A stretch of DNA of 64,000 nt from Eopsaltria australis (lineage: Eukaryota > Chordata > Aves > Passeriformes > Petroicidae): the NCBI GenBank assembly GCA_034509425.1, contig JAVTVJ010001214.1, positions 1 through 64,000 of the forward strand. Direction: 5' to 3'. Position 1 is the stretch's first letter, and the number at the start of each line of letters is the position of its first letter. Position numbers and translations under genes: made by a program. Below, one piece after another: positions 36,588 to 46,315 of the stretch. The notes under the pieces are model-generated. The model saw only the letters and a list, made by a program, of their open reading frames with translations. It searched no databases and was not told where the DNA came from.

Positions 36588-36681
36588 TCACTCCTGGGCC
36601 GGCAGAGGGGCGGCGCACGGGGAGCTGGAGGCGAGGGACACGTGGGTGGTGGAGGAGGGCAGTGACCTCGGCGTCTGGCAC
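36588..36681 (-). CDS. KIF3C: KIF3C coding exon 8: C-terminus
   Basis: The final coding exon is 94 bp. It finishes Trp, then encodes 30 residues, CQTPRSLPSSTTHVSLASSS followed by PCAAPLPAQE, and stops at TGA (36590-36588). The acceptor is CCCCAG before GTGCCAG. The WCQ-P start and the following Ser/Thr/Pro-rich stretch align with the human tail end, but the last residues differ. The end is well supported by phase. Confidence 0.92.
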
Positions 36682-36835
36682 CTGGGGACACAGAGACACT
36701 CTGGGTTCGGCTGCCCTGCCCTGGCCTCCCACCCTGCCCAAAATCCAGCCCTTTTCCACGTCATTTGCTGTGCAGGCAGCACTAAAGGGCTCCCCTTGCT
36801 GGGTGGGGGATACCTTGGGTCTGGGATACAGCAGA

Positions 36836-37315
36836 ATCATGGAATCATGGAATGGTTTGGGTTGGGGGGATCTTAGAATTCATCCAGTGCCACCCCTGCC
36901 ATGGCAGGGACACCTCCCACTGTCCCAGGCTGCTCCCAGCCCCAGTGTCCAGCCTGGCCTTGGGCACTGCCAGGGATCCAGGGGCAGCCCCAGCTTCTCT
37001 GGGCACCCTGTGCCAGGGCCTGCCCACCCTGCCAGGGAACAATTCCTGCCCAATCTCCCATCCATCCCTGCCCTCTGCCACTGGGAAGCCATTCCCTGGC
37101 TCCTGTCCCTCCATGCCTTGTCCCCAGTCCCTCTCCAGCTCTCCTGGAGCCCCTTCAGGCCCTGCAAGGGGCTCTGAGCTCTCCCTGGATCCTTCTCCTC
37201 TCCAGGTGAGCACTCCCAGCTCTCCCAGCCTGGCTCCAGAGCAGAGGGGCTCCAGCCCTGGAGCAGCTCCGGGGCCTCCTCTGGGCTCTCTGCAGCAGCT
37301 CCAGGTCCCTCCTGC
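36836..37315 (-). mobile_element. CR1 LINE fragment, about 480 bp, in KIF3C intron 7
   Basis: 3' end GAATCATGGAATCATGGAATGG carries the doubled terminal octamer. Same strand as KIF3C; takes up more than half of the 818-bp intron. Confidence 0.93.
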
Positions 37316-37499
37316 ACAGAGCTCCACACGATGCTGTTCCACAGCACAACCTCAGCAGCATTTCAAACTGGCCGCACCCAGCAGCTCAGGGCAGGGTCAG
37401 CCCTGATGGAACGGGGCCCTTCCAGCTCCTCCGCCTGCCCCAAGTTCCCCCTTGTCCCCTGCAGGACGTCCCGGCCGTGTCCCCCCCGTGGTCACTCAC

Positions 37500-37675
37500 C
37501 AGGAGCGGGACTTGCGCACGCGGGAGGCCGCCGGCCGCTCCAGGAGGCTGTCCAGGTGCATCAGCCTCTCCAGGTGCAGCGCCCGCGGGTCCTGCTCCGC
37601 CGGGTCCCGGCTGCGCTCGAACTCGAAGATGGCCGGGGGGGACAGGTCCAGCTCCAGGAACATGATGTTCTCAGC
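37500..37675 (-). CDS. KIF3C: KIF3C coding exon 7: tail
   Basis: The exon is 176 bp and encodes 58 residues plus two bases, starting [20 protein letters not shown] and ending SRVRKSRS. The acceptor is GGCCAG before GCTGAG, and the donor is TCCTG before GTGAGT; the TG is the start of a Trp codon finished in exon 8. The [10 protein letters not shown] and RALHLERLM blocks match KIF3C and not KIF3B. Confidence 0.95.
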
Positions 37676-37967
37676 CTGGCCAGGGCACAGGGACAGCCGG
37701 CACGGGGGTCACCGTGGGGACAACTCGGCTCTGGCTCTGGCTCTGGCAACCCACGCTGCCAATTGGGTCCTCCCCTGGCTGCCCTGGCACAGCCGTGCAG
37801 AGCTCAAGGCTCTGCTCTGGCTCTCCCAGCCCTGTCCTTTCCAATAGAGGAGATGCCAGAGCCAGAGAGCCCCAGGGCTGGAGCTGGGAGGATAAAGCTG
37901 GGAGCTTAAATTGGCACTTCCCAGATCCTCCCGAGGTTGTTTACTCCATCTTCTCTCCCAGTGTTAT

Positions 37968-38275
37968 CCATCCCTCCACCCATCCATCACTGTCTGCCTT
38001 CATCCTTTCACCTCCAGCCATCCACCCACCCACCCATCTGCACATTCATCTATCCATGGATCCATCCATGTCCATCCATCCACACATCCATCCATCCATC
38101 CATTCATCTACTTCCATCCATCCATTCATCCATCCATCCATCCACTTCCATCCATACACATCCATCCCCACATCCATCCACACACATCCATCGATTCATC
38201 TATTCATCCACTTCCATCCATCCATCCATCCATCCATCCATCCACCCATCCATGTCCATCCATCCATCCCATTTA
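37968..38275. repeat. (CCAT)n microsatellite region in KIF3C intron 6
   Basis: Long imperfect runs of CATCCATCCATC, broken by CACTTCCATCC and CACACATCC. It spans about half of the 648-bp intron 6. Confidence 0.93.
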
Positions 38276-38323
38276 TCCAATGCTTTCCCACCCCCTGGCA
38301 CAGCCCCGTGTCCCCCCACATAC

Positions 38324-38432
38324 CCGGAAGCGGGGGTGGGATCTCCTGGCCATGGCCACCCGGGCGTATTGGCTGATGGGCCTCTTGTAGCCCACGGCCG
38401 AGGTCGGGCGCCGCTTCATCTGGGAGCTGCTC
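38324..38432 (-). CDS. KIF3C: KIF3C coding exon 6: basic tail
   Basis: The exon is 109 bp. One base completes Gly, then [20 protein letters not shown] and [16 protein letters not shown]. The acceptor is CTCCAG before GAGCAG, and the donor is CGG before [17 protein letters not shown] is the conserved tail signature of KIF3B/KIF3C. A 38-bp tandem repeat starts about 30 bp upstream of the acceptor in intron 5. Confidence 0.96.
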
Positions 38433-38462
38433 CTGGAGCACATGGAGAGGGGAATGTGAACC

Positions 38463-38613
38463 GAGGGGAGCCAGGGAGCTGCAGCAGCCAGGGAAGGGCT
38501 GAGGGGACCCAGGCAGCTGCAGCAGCCAGGGAAGGGCTGAGGGGAGCCAGGGAGCTGCAGCAGCCAGGGAAGGGCTGAGGGGAGCCAGGGAGCTGCAGCA
38601 GCCAGGGAAGGGC
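38463..38613. repeat. 38-bp tandem repeat, 4 copies, KIF3C intron 5
   Basis: The unit begins GAGGGGAGCCAGGGAGCTGC and ends CAGGGAAGGGCT. It covers close to half of the 341-bp intron. Confidence 0.92.
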
Positions 38614-38773
38614 AGCCCTTCCCCTGGGGCTGGGCTTGGAGGGGATTCCCACCCACGGGCATCCGCAGGAGTCCCTGGTCCCCCCAGCCCTGGGGCTGTT
38701 TGTGTGCATTGGTGGGGACAGGGACAGTACCCAGGGGACAGGGACACAGGGACACAGGGACACAGGGATGTAC

Positions 38774-38890
38774 CCTCCAGTGGGAACCAGGGGCTGGAAT
38801 TTCCACTGGTCCTCGTCGCTGTCGAAGTACAGGCGGTTCATGATCTTGTTCTTCTCCTCGGGAGGGATGAAGTTCTCAATGATCAAGTAC
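38774..38890 (-). CDS. KIF3C: KIF3C coding exon 5: start of tail
   Basis: The exon is 117 bp and opens with the base that finishes Lys, then [20 protein letters not shown] and [18 protein letters not shown], ending with two bases of a Gly codon. The acceptor is CCCTCAG before GTACTT, and the donor is GGAGG before GTACAT. The [11 protein letters not shown] segment is the conserved junction between stalk and tail in KIF3B and KIF3C. Confidence 0.96.
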
Positions 38891-39875
38891 CTGAGGGAGA
38901 AGGAAGGAGCAGGAGAGGAAGGGGTTAATGTGACAGGAGACAGAAAACAGGTCAGGAAAGGGAGAGGAAAGGCAGGAAGAGAAGGAGACATCGCAGGGAG
39001 AAGAAACATCCAGAGGATGACAATGTGATGAAGTGGAGAGGTTGAAGCAACAGATGCAGCCACAGAGAGGGGAGAGGCAGGAGAGGACGGGCATCAGAGA
39101 GGAGCCTGAACCCCTGGGAGCTCTGGGGCTCCAGGCAGGATCAGAACCCCCTCCCTCCTCTCCTCCCATGTCTGCTCCCCCTGCTGCCCAACCCGAAAAT
39201 CAAGGAAAGCTCAACGATGCCAAGTGGACCCCAGAGGGAATGCTTTTTCCTGTGTTTTTTGGGGCAAGTCAAGCAGCTGTCAAAAACTGTTTGGAGGCAA
39301 GGGGTTGCTTCAGTGAGCTGCGGCTTCCAAACAGTCAGAACCACATCAGAGAGGAGAAGGGGCAAAGCTGGAGATGAATTCTGTTTGTAGTGAAACTGTT
39401 TCACCCTGGAAATGCTGAAGTGCTGGTAAATATCTGGCGGGGGGGGTTACAGACACTGAAAGAGAGGAGTGTTTGAAGTGAGAACAAACCCCCGGGGGCG
39501 GTGGAGCAGCAGCTGCAGCTGTGGGAGGCTCCCGGAGGGAAAACTCTGCCGGCTGTGCCAGCGTCAGGGGAGCCGGGAGCTCCAGGGAGCCGGGGCCACC
39601 CGCGTCCCCCAGAGCTGCTGTGCCTCTGAGGATGGTGTGGGGGCCAGAGCAGGTCACCTGGAGCCCTCGGGGGTTCAGCCACAGCCAGGGTTTCTCCTGG
39701 AATATTTTCTGTTTTTTTCCCCTTTCTCAGCAACTCTTGGATGTCCCCTGTGCCACTCACAGATCCCAGTGGCCACACCTTGTGCCACCACCGACAGCTG
39801 GGCAGGGATCGGCTGTCCCCGTCACAGGGGTGGGTCAATGCCTCCAGTTCTGCACCCATTCTGAGCCTCTGAACC

Positions 39876-40440
39876 CCCCAGCCCTGGTCTAACACCCCAG
39901 CCCTGCTCTGAGCCCCCAGTCCTGCTCCAACACCCCAACTCTGAGCACCCAAGCCCTGCTGAGCTCCCCAGCCCTGCTCTGAACCCCCTGACTCTGAGCA
40001 CCCAAGCCCTGCTCTGAACCCCCAGCCCTGCTCTGAACCCCCCGACTCTGAGCACCCAAGCCCTGCTCTGAACCCCCAGCCCTGCTCTGAACCCCCCGAC
40101 TCTGAGCACCCAAGCCCTGCTCTGAACCCCCGCTCCTGCTCTGAATCTGAACCCCGACTCTGAGCACCCCAGCCCTGCTCTGAATCCCCCGACTCTGAGC
40201 CCCCAGCCCTGCTCTGAGCCCCCAGCCCTCTGAACTCTGAGCTGAGCCCCCACTCTGAGCATCCCAGCCCTGCTAGCCACCCCCCCCAGCCCTGAACCCC
40301 CCACTCTGAGCACCCCCCAGCCCCCAGCCCTGCTCTGAATCCCCCGACTCTGAGCACCCCAGCCCTGCTCTGAGCCCCCAGCCCCGCTCTGAACCCCCCA
40401 ACTCTGAGCACCCAAGCCCTGCTCTGAGCACCCAGTTCTT
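39876..40440. repeat. Minisatellite in KIF3C intron 4 (AGCCCTGCTCTGAACCCCC type)
   Basis: Units of about 20-30 bp combine CCAGCCCTGCTCTGAACCC with CCGACTCTGAGCACCCAA. It ends about 50 bp from exon 4. Confidence 0.9.
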
Positions 40441-40490
40441 CAGGGCCACCCAGGCCCAAGGGACCCCCCAAGCACCTCACAAACACCTAC

Positions 40491-40609
40491 TTGAGCTTCA
40501 GCTCCCGGGTCTGCTCGTTCTGGGCCTCCTCCAGGTCCTGGCGCACGCGGATGTACTCGTCGTGCTGGTCCTGGATCTCAGCCTTCACAGCCTGGAGCTT
40601 GGCGTAGAG
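40491..40609 (-). CDS. KIF3C: KIF3C coding exon 4: end of coiled-coil stalk
   Basis: The exon is 119 bp and encodes 39 residues plus two bases (starts [20 protein letters not shown], ends [10 protein letters not shown]). The acceptor is CCCAG before CTCTAC, and the donor is CTCAA before GTAGGT. The split Lys codon is completed by the first base of exon 5. Intron 4 (38891-40490) holds a minisatellite. Confidence 0.96.
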
Positions 40610-40712
40610 CTGGGAGGGGAGAGCAGCACCTCAGCCCTGCTCCCGGGGCTGGGGCAGCCCTGGGGAGGGACATCCTCATCCCTGTCCCCGTCCCCACCTG
40701 TCCTGCTCTCAC

Positions 40713-40835
40713 CTTCTTGAGCTTCTTGGTTTTGATCTCCACCTCCTGCTGCAGGGACGTGTAGGTCTCCCGCAGCTCCATGGTCTCCTCGTCCCTCAGC
40801 AGCATCTCCTGCTGCATCTCGCGCTCCCGGCGTTT
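40713..40835 (-). CDS. KIF3C: KIF3C coding exon 3: coiled-coil stalk
   Basis: The exon is 123 bp and encodes 41 residues starting [20 protein letters not shown] and ending [11 protein letters not shown]. The acceptor reads CCACAG before AAACGC, and the donor reads AAG before GTGAGA. Both junctions are phase 0. The strongly charged heptads continue the stalk without a break. Confidence 0.97.
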
Positions 40836-40921
40836 CTGTGGCACAGGGACAAGGTCAGAGCTGGCACAGGGACAGGGGACAGGGGACAGGGGACAGGACA
40901 CCCCCCTGTCACCCCCCTTAC

Positions 40922-41023
40922 CTGCTCGGCGATTTCCTGGCGCCTCAGCTCCAGCATCTTCTGCTGCTCGTTGGTGTGGTCCACGATGGTCCTGCCCCCG
41001 ATGAGCAGCTTGCTCTCCATGGC
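40922..41023 (-). CDS. KIF3C: KIF3C coding exon 2: coiled-coil stalk
   Basis: The exon is 102 bp and encodes 34 residues (starts [20 protein letters not shown], ends RRQEIAEQ). The acceptor reads CCCCCAG before GCC, and the donor reads CAG before GTAAGG; both junctions are phase 0. The heptad pattern is that of the KIF3 stalk that dimerises with KIF3A. Introns 2 and 3 on the downstream side are very short (86 and 103 bp). Confidence 0.97.
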
Positions 41024-41114
41024 CTGGGGGGACAGAACAGGGGGGTCAGGGCAGGGGGGACAGGACAGGGGGGACAGAACAGGGCTCCCACCCTACCCGT
41101 GGGGTTTGCCCCAC

Positions 41115-41340
41115 AGCACCCTCACAGGGTGGTCACCCCCATCCCTGGTCCCTGTCCTCACCCCCATCCCTGGTCCCTATCCTCATCCCCACTCCCATCC
41201 CTGGTCCCTCATCCACATCCCTGGTCCCTGTCCCCATCCCCATCCCTGGTCCCTGTCCTCACCCCCATCCCTGGTCCCTGTCCCCCATCCCTGGTCCCTG
41301 TCCTCATCCCCATCCCTGGTCCCTGTCCCCATCCCTGCTC
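41115..41340. repeat. About 24-bp repeat in KIF3C intron 1 (CCATCCCTGGTCCCTGTCCT)
   Basis: About nine imperfect copies close to the 3' splice site of intron 1. Confidence 0.88.
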
Positions 41341-41404
41341 TCAGGGAGGCTGGAGCGTTCAGTGCTCTGTGCTTGGTGCTCTGCTGATGGGGAGGGGGCT
41401 GTGC

Positions 41405-41620
41405 CCGATTAGATTGGATTTTGGGAACAATTCCTTCCTGGAAAGGGCTGCCCAGCCCTGCCACAGCTGCCCAGGCAAGGTTGAGGCCCCCATCCCTGCA
41501 GGGATTTAAAGCCCTGTGGATGTGGCACTTGGGGACAGGGGTGGCCCTGGCAGCGCAGGGGATGGCTGGGCTCGGTGATCCTTGAAGGGCTTTTCCCACG
41601 TAAACAATTCCACGATTCCA
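41405..41620 (+). mobile_element. CR1 LINE 3' fragment in KIF3C intron 1
   Basis: Opposite strand to KIF3C; GGGACAGGGGTGGCCCTGGC and a 3' end near CAATTCCACGATTCC. Confidence 0.85.
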
Positions 41621-41812
41621 GGCCACCCAGCAGCCTGGGGCTGGCCCAGCACCACGGGCACAGCAGCAGAGGCTGCAGGGGGGTGGCTGACGTGTCCCCT
41701 CCGTGGGGCTGCTGGCACCGAGCCCCGGCTGCTCCGGGGCCGTTTCCTTCCGCACAGCCGGGATCCCGGGGATGAGCAGCAGCTGCCGGCCCCGCCTCGG
41801 CCCCTCCTGCCC

Positions 41813-42930
41813 GCACACACACAGAGGATGCGTGCACGGAAATGCACACACACACAGACACACAAATACACACACAAATACACACAGACACACAAATACA
41901 CACACACAAATACACACAGACACAGAGGATGCGTGCACGGAAATGCACACACACACAAACACACAAATACACACACACAAATACACACACACAAATACAC
42001 AGACACAGAGGATGCGTGCATGGAAATGCACACAGACACACACACAAATACACACACACAAACACACAAATACACACACACAGACACACAAACACACAGA
42101 CACAGAGGATGCGTGCACGGAAATGCACACACACACAGACACACAAATACACACACAACATACAAATACACACACACAAACACACAAATACACACACACA
42201 GACACACAAACACACAGACACAGAGATGCGTGCACGGAAATGCACACACACAAACACACAAATACACACAGACACACAAACACACAGACACAGAGGATAC
42301 ACACACACAAATACACACAGACACAGAGGATGCGTGCATGGAAATGCACACACACACAGACACACAAATACACACACACAAACACACAAATACACACAAA
42401 CACACAGACACAAACACACACACAGAAGCTGTGTGCACGGAAATGCACACACACACAGACACACACACACAAAGGATGTGCGCACCGAAATGCACACACA
42501 AATACACACACAAACACACAAATACACACACACACAAAGGATGTGTGCACAGAAATGCACACACACACAAATACACACAAACACACAAATACACACACAA
42601 ACACACACAGGCTGTGTGCACAGAAATGCACAAACACACAAATACACACACACAAACACAGAAATACACACACACAAACATACAAACACACAAATACACA
42701 CAAACACACAGAGGCTGTGTGCACAGAAATGCACAAACACACAGATACACACACACACAAATACACACATCCTGTGTACACACAAATACACACACACAGA
42801 GGCTGTGCACACAGAAATGCACAAATACACACAAACACAGAGAGATATACAAATACACACAGAGGCTGTGTATACATACACACACACACACACACGTGTG
42901 CAGGATGTGCACACACACAAGCACACACAG
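41813..42930. repeat. CA-rich array in KIF3C intron 1 (left arm of inverted repeat)
   Basis: About 1.1 kb of CACACAAATACACACACA broken about a dozen times by GAGGATGCGTGCACGGAAATG or GAGGCTGTGTGCACAGAAATG. The right part is the reverse complement in kind of the TG array that follows. Confidence 0.93.
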
Positions 42931-43017
42931 GGGGCACATCCTGTGCCAGGCTGAATACATTCACATGGGAGTGTGGAGGAATGGGTGTTTGTGTACACCT
43001 GTGAGGGGCTGAGCACA

Positions 43018-43375
43018 CCTTGTGTGTGTGTTTGTGTGTTTGTGCACACTGTATGTGTGTTTGTGTGTGCACAGCCTCTGTGTGTGTGTGTTTGTGTGTG
43101 CACAGCCTCTGTGTGTGTGTGTTTGTGCACACTGTATGTGTGTTTGTGTGCACACAGCCTCTGTGTGTGTGTTTGTGTACACTGTGTGTGTGTTTGTGTG
43201 TGCACAGCCTCTGTGTGTGTGTGTTTGTGTACACTGTGTGTGTGTTTGTGTGTTTGTGCACACTGTGTGTGTGTTTGTGTGTGCACAGCCTCTGTGTGTG
43301 TGTGTGTGCACACTGTGTGTGTGTTTGTGTGTGCACAGTCTCTGTGTGTGTTTGTGTGTGTGTGTGTATTTATGG
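43018..43375. repeat. TG-rich array in KIF3C intron 1 (right arm of inverted repeat)
   Basis: Repeats of TGTGTGTGTTTGTGTGTGCA with CAGCCTCTG breaks, complementary to the CA array about 90 bp to the left. Confidence 0.93.
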
Positions 43376-43745
43376 CCTGCAGCCCTGCTCCCGTGTCACG
43401 GTGTCCGTGGGGGACAAGCAGGGCACACCCTGTGCCCCCATGGCTGTGTCCCCATGGCTGTGCCTCAGGGGTGACAGCAGGCACAGACCCAGATGTCCCC
43501 AGCACACCGCACACAGCTTGAACAATCAATCTCCCAGACACACAGAGGCAGCTCGGCCATCATCTCTGAAATGTCCCCTCTGCCACCAGCACGTGGCCAC
43601 CCTCGCCCGCTGGTGTCTGCCCTGGGGGTCCCTCTGGTCCCCCCAGACCCAGGGGCCCTGCTCCTCATGGGACCTGCCCCCACCCTGCCAGGGCCCTGAG
43701 GGGCAGGGGGCCACCACATCACCCCAAGGGTGGTGCCAGCACTGA

Positions 43746-43758
43746 GGGGGGGGGGGGG
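43746..43758 (+). repeat. G13 homopolymer
   Basis: Thirteen consecutive G bases in KIF3C intron 1; length is prone to sequencing error. Confidence 0.9.
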
Positions 43759-46315
43759 ACACTGGGGTCATGTGTCCCTGGGCAGGGGTCTCCATGGGGG
43801 TCCTGTGCCACCAGCACCACCCTGAGAACAGAGTGGGGGGCTCTGGCAAACCAGTGACCCCCATCCCCACCGACAGCTGCCCAGGACAAGGCTCTGTTTC
43901 CATGATTTCCCCCCCATTTTTCCCCTTCTGGCTGCAGGGGGCACACTGTGGGTTCTGGGGGAGCCCAGGGGACACCCCCACAGCTGTGCCAGCAGCTCCT
44001 GCCTTCCCCAGCCCGTGAGACCCCCCCAGCCATTCAGTGCCCCCACGGGTGCCCCATCCAGCCCCCCAACCCTGGGCATTCCTCCTCCCTCCCTTCGGGT
44101 GGGTGTCCCAGGCTGGGTGTTCTGAGACCCCCAAGGGCAGCCCCCACCCGATCCTGTGCCATGCCCTGCCAGGGCTGGGGGCCCTGGGGTGCCACGGGCC
44201 CCTCACCCCTTCTCCAAACCCAGATCTTGGTCCCAGCTGCTCCCCTTGACACTGAGTGTCCCCTGGGGTGCAGGGAGGGGACCAGGTGGGTGCTGAGACA
44301 ATGATGCCACTGCCACCCCCTCCCCAGAGCTCCCCCCTGCAGACACCATCCCCAACAGATTAAGAGGTTTCTCAGTGCTGCTCTTTTCTCCCTGCCAGGG
44401 CATTTATTCCCTCTAAGGAAGAGACTCCCAATCTCCTTTAGCACTAAGCCTCTCCCAGCAACTCATTTCCGGCACCCAAAGAACTTCCCAGCACTTTCCC
44501 TCCCTCCCACTGACCTCGGCCTCAGCCCCTGGCACAGCCCTTGGAAACACCCACAGCCCGTGCCAAGCTGCCCTGTGGCACAGCCCCTCTGCCTGGGCTC
44601 ATATCTGGGAACCAAGGAGCTCATCTGAGCACCCAGGAGCACATCTGGGTGCCCAAGTTCACATCTGCCAGGGCAGGCTGACCCCACCTCTCTGAGCTGG
44701 ATGTCCCACATGTCCCAGCAGGGTGGCAGAGACAGAGCCCACACCCATGAGTGTGGCAGCAAGACGGGGTGCAGTGTGTCACCCATGGGTGTGGGGGGCA
44801 CCCCGTGTCCCCCTGTCACCTCAGCTGCCTTTGCCATGGTCACTTTGGAGCCCGTGGCTCCTTGCCTGGCCCCACTGTGTGGCAAAGCTGCCCATGAGCA
44901 CCGTGAGGCCACCCAGTGTCCCTGCAGTGTCCCCCGGGCAGTGCCCACCGGGGTGAGTGTCACAGCAGGCTGTGCCCCTCTGGCACAGGGAGGATTTGTG
45001 CTCGCTGAGGTGACACCTCTCTGCTGTCACTGTGCTGTACCCCTTGGCCAGAGGGTCCCTGTGTGCAGAGTGGCTCTGAAGGCCACCAAAAGGGACATGG
45101 TGTCATCTCGCCTCCGGCCCTGCCTGGTTACTCAGCAGTTCCAGGACACACAGTGGCCCTGAGCCAGCCCTGCTGTGCCAGACAGGGAGCCTGTGCTGGA
45201 CAGCTGCCAGCCCAGCCTGCACCCCACAGCCATGGGGGGATGGCTGCAGGGACCCCTGTGCCAGGCATCCTGCCCTGCCAGGACACCCATCACGGGACAC
45301 CCGTCACGGGACACCCGCTGTGCCAGCCAGCAGCCCACGGCTCTGCCCCGGGGGCACGTCCCACTGAGATCCCACGGTCTCTGTGCAGGCATCCAGGCGT
45401 GGCCACGCATCCCCGGGCATCACCACACGTCCCTGGGCACGGCCATGTGTCCCTGCAACAAACACAACCCTGGCCATGAAGAGGGTCCTGGCCCCTGCCC
45501 AGCCCTGGCACCCTGGGCATGTCCCCACACAGAGAGGTCCCTGCCTGGACTCCAGCCCAGTCCCCACATCCAGGCCAGTGCAGTGCCAGAGGGGCTGTGC
45601 CAGAGGGGCTGTGCCAGAGGGGCCATGCTGAGTGTGACACCGAGGCTCCCTCCCCATTGCTGGGACAGGTCCCAGCCCATCACGGGCAGGGGGGAGAGGT
45701 CAGGACCCCCCAGCTCAGCAGAGACAGGAGGAGGTGCAGCCCCAGACCCCCGGCACAGCTGGGGCTGCCACGGCCCCTCCCACGCTCAGCACCAAATCCC
45801 TGAGCATCCCTGAGCCAGCAGTGGTGCCCTCACCCACCCTGCTGTGGCTCGGGGTGCCAGGAAGGATTTGGGGTGGGGAGGGGGATGGGGGTCCCTGCAG
45901 AGCTGCCAGGCCCTGCTGTGGGCTCACAGCCCGGGGCAGGTGGGGGCAGGTGCCGAGGCCACCAGGGACGAATCTGCAGCATCACTCCCGTCACTCCCCC
46001 TTCCCACACGAGCTGCTTTGTTGTGCCGAGGGGGACAAGAGCTGAGCACAGCAAACTCGTGCCACCGGTGACCCACTCCCTCATGGCCCTTCCCCCCCAC
46101 CCCTGCAGCTGCCACACAGGTCCCCACGCAGTGTCCCCATGCAGGTCCATGCCTGAGGGCCACCCCAGCCCAGCCCAGCCCCACACCAGAGCCCAGGGCT
46201 GTCCTTGGGGACCCTGCCTGGATCCCTGCTTGGGATCCATTCCCACACCACACGAGGGGCTGGGGGCACAGCAGCTCCCCCGGCCCCGCTCGTCACCATG
46301 TGTGACAACACGAAC

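Larger units (their letters stand above)
41621..46315 (-). other. KIF3C intron 1, 5' two thirds
   Basis: Apart from the CA/TG arrays and the G13 run, this part holds GC-rich unique sequence with no supported exon. The intron as a whole is 41024-46315. Confidence 0.75.

Noticed and set aside
37911..38578. His/Pro/Ser/Ile-rich open frames across KIF3C intron 6
   Set aside because: They are translations of the (CCAT)n microsatellite in different frames.
41183..43541. Overlapping minus-strand open frames of more than 700 codons, rich in Cys and Val
   Set aside because: They are translations of the CA/TG arrays in all frames; no domain, no splice support, and they lie inside KIF3C intron 1.
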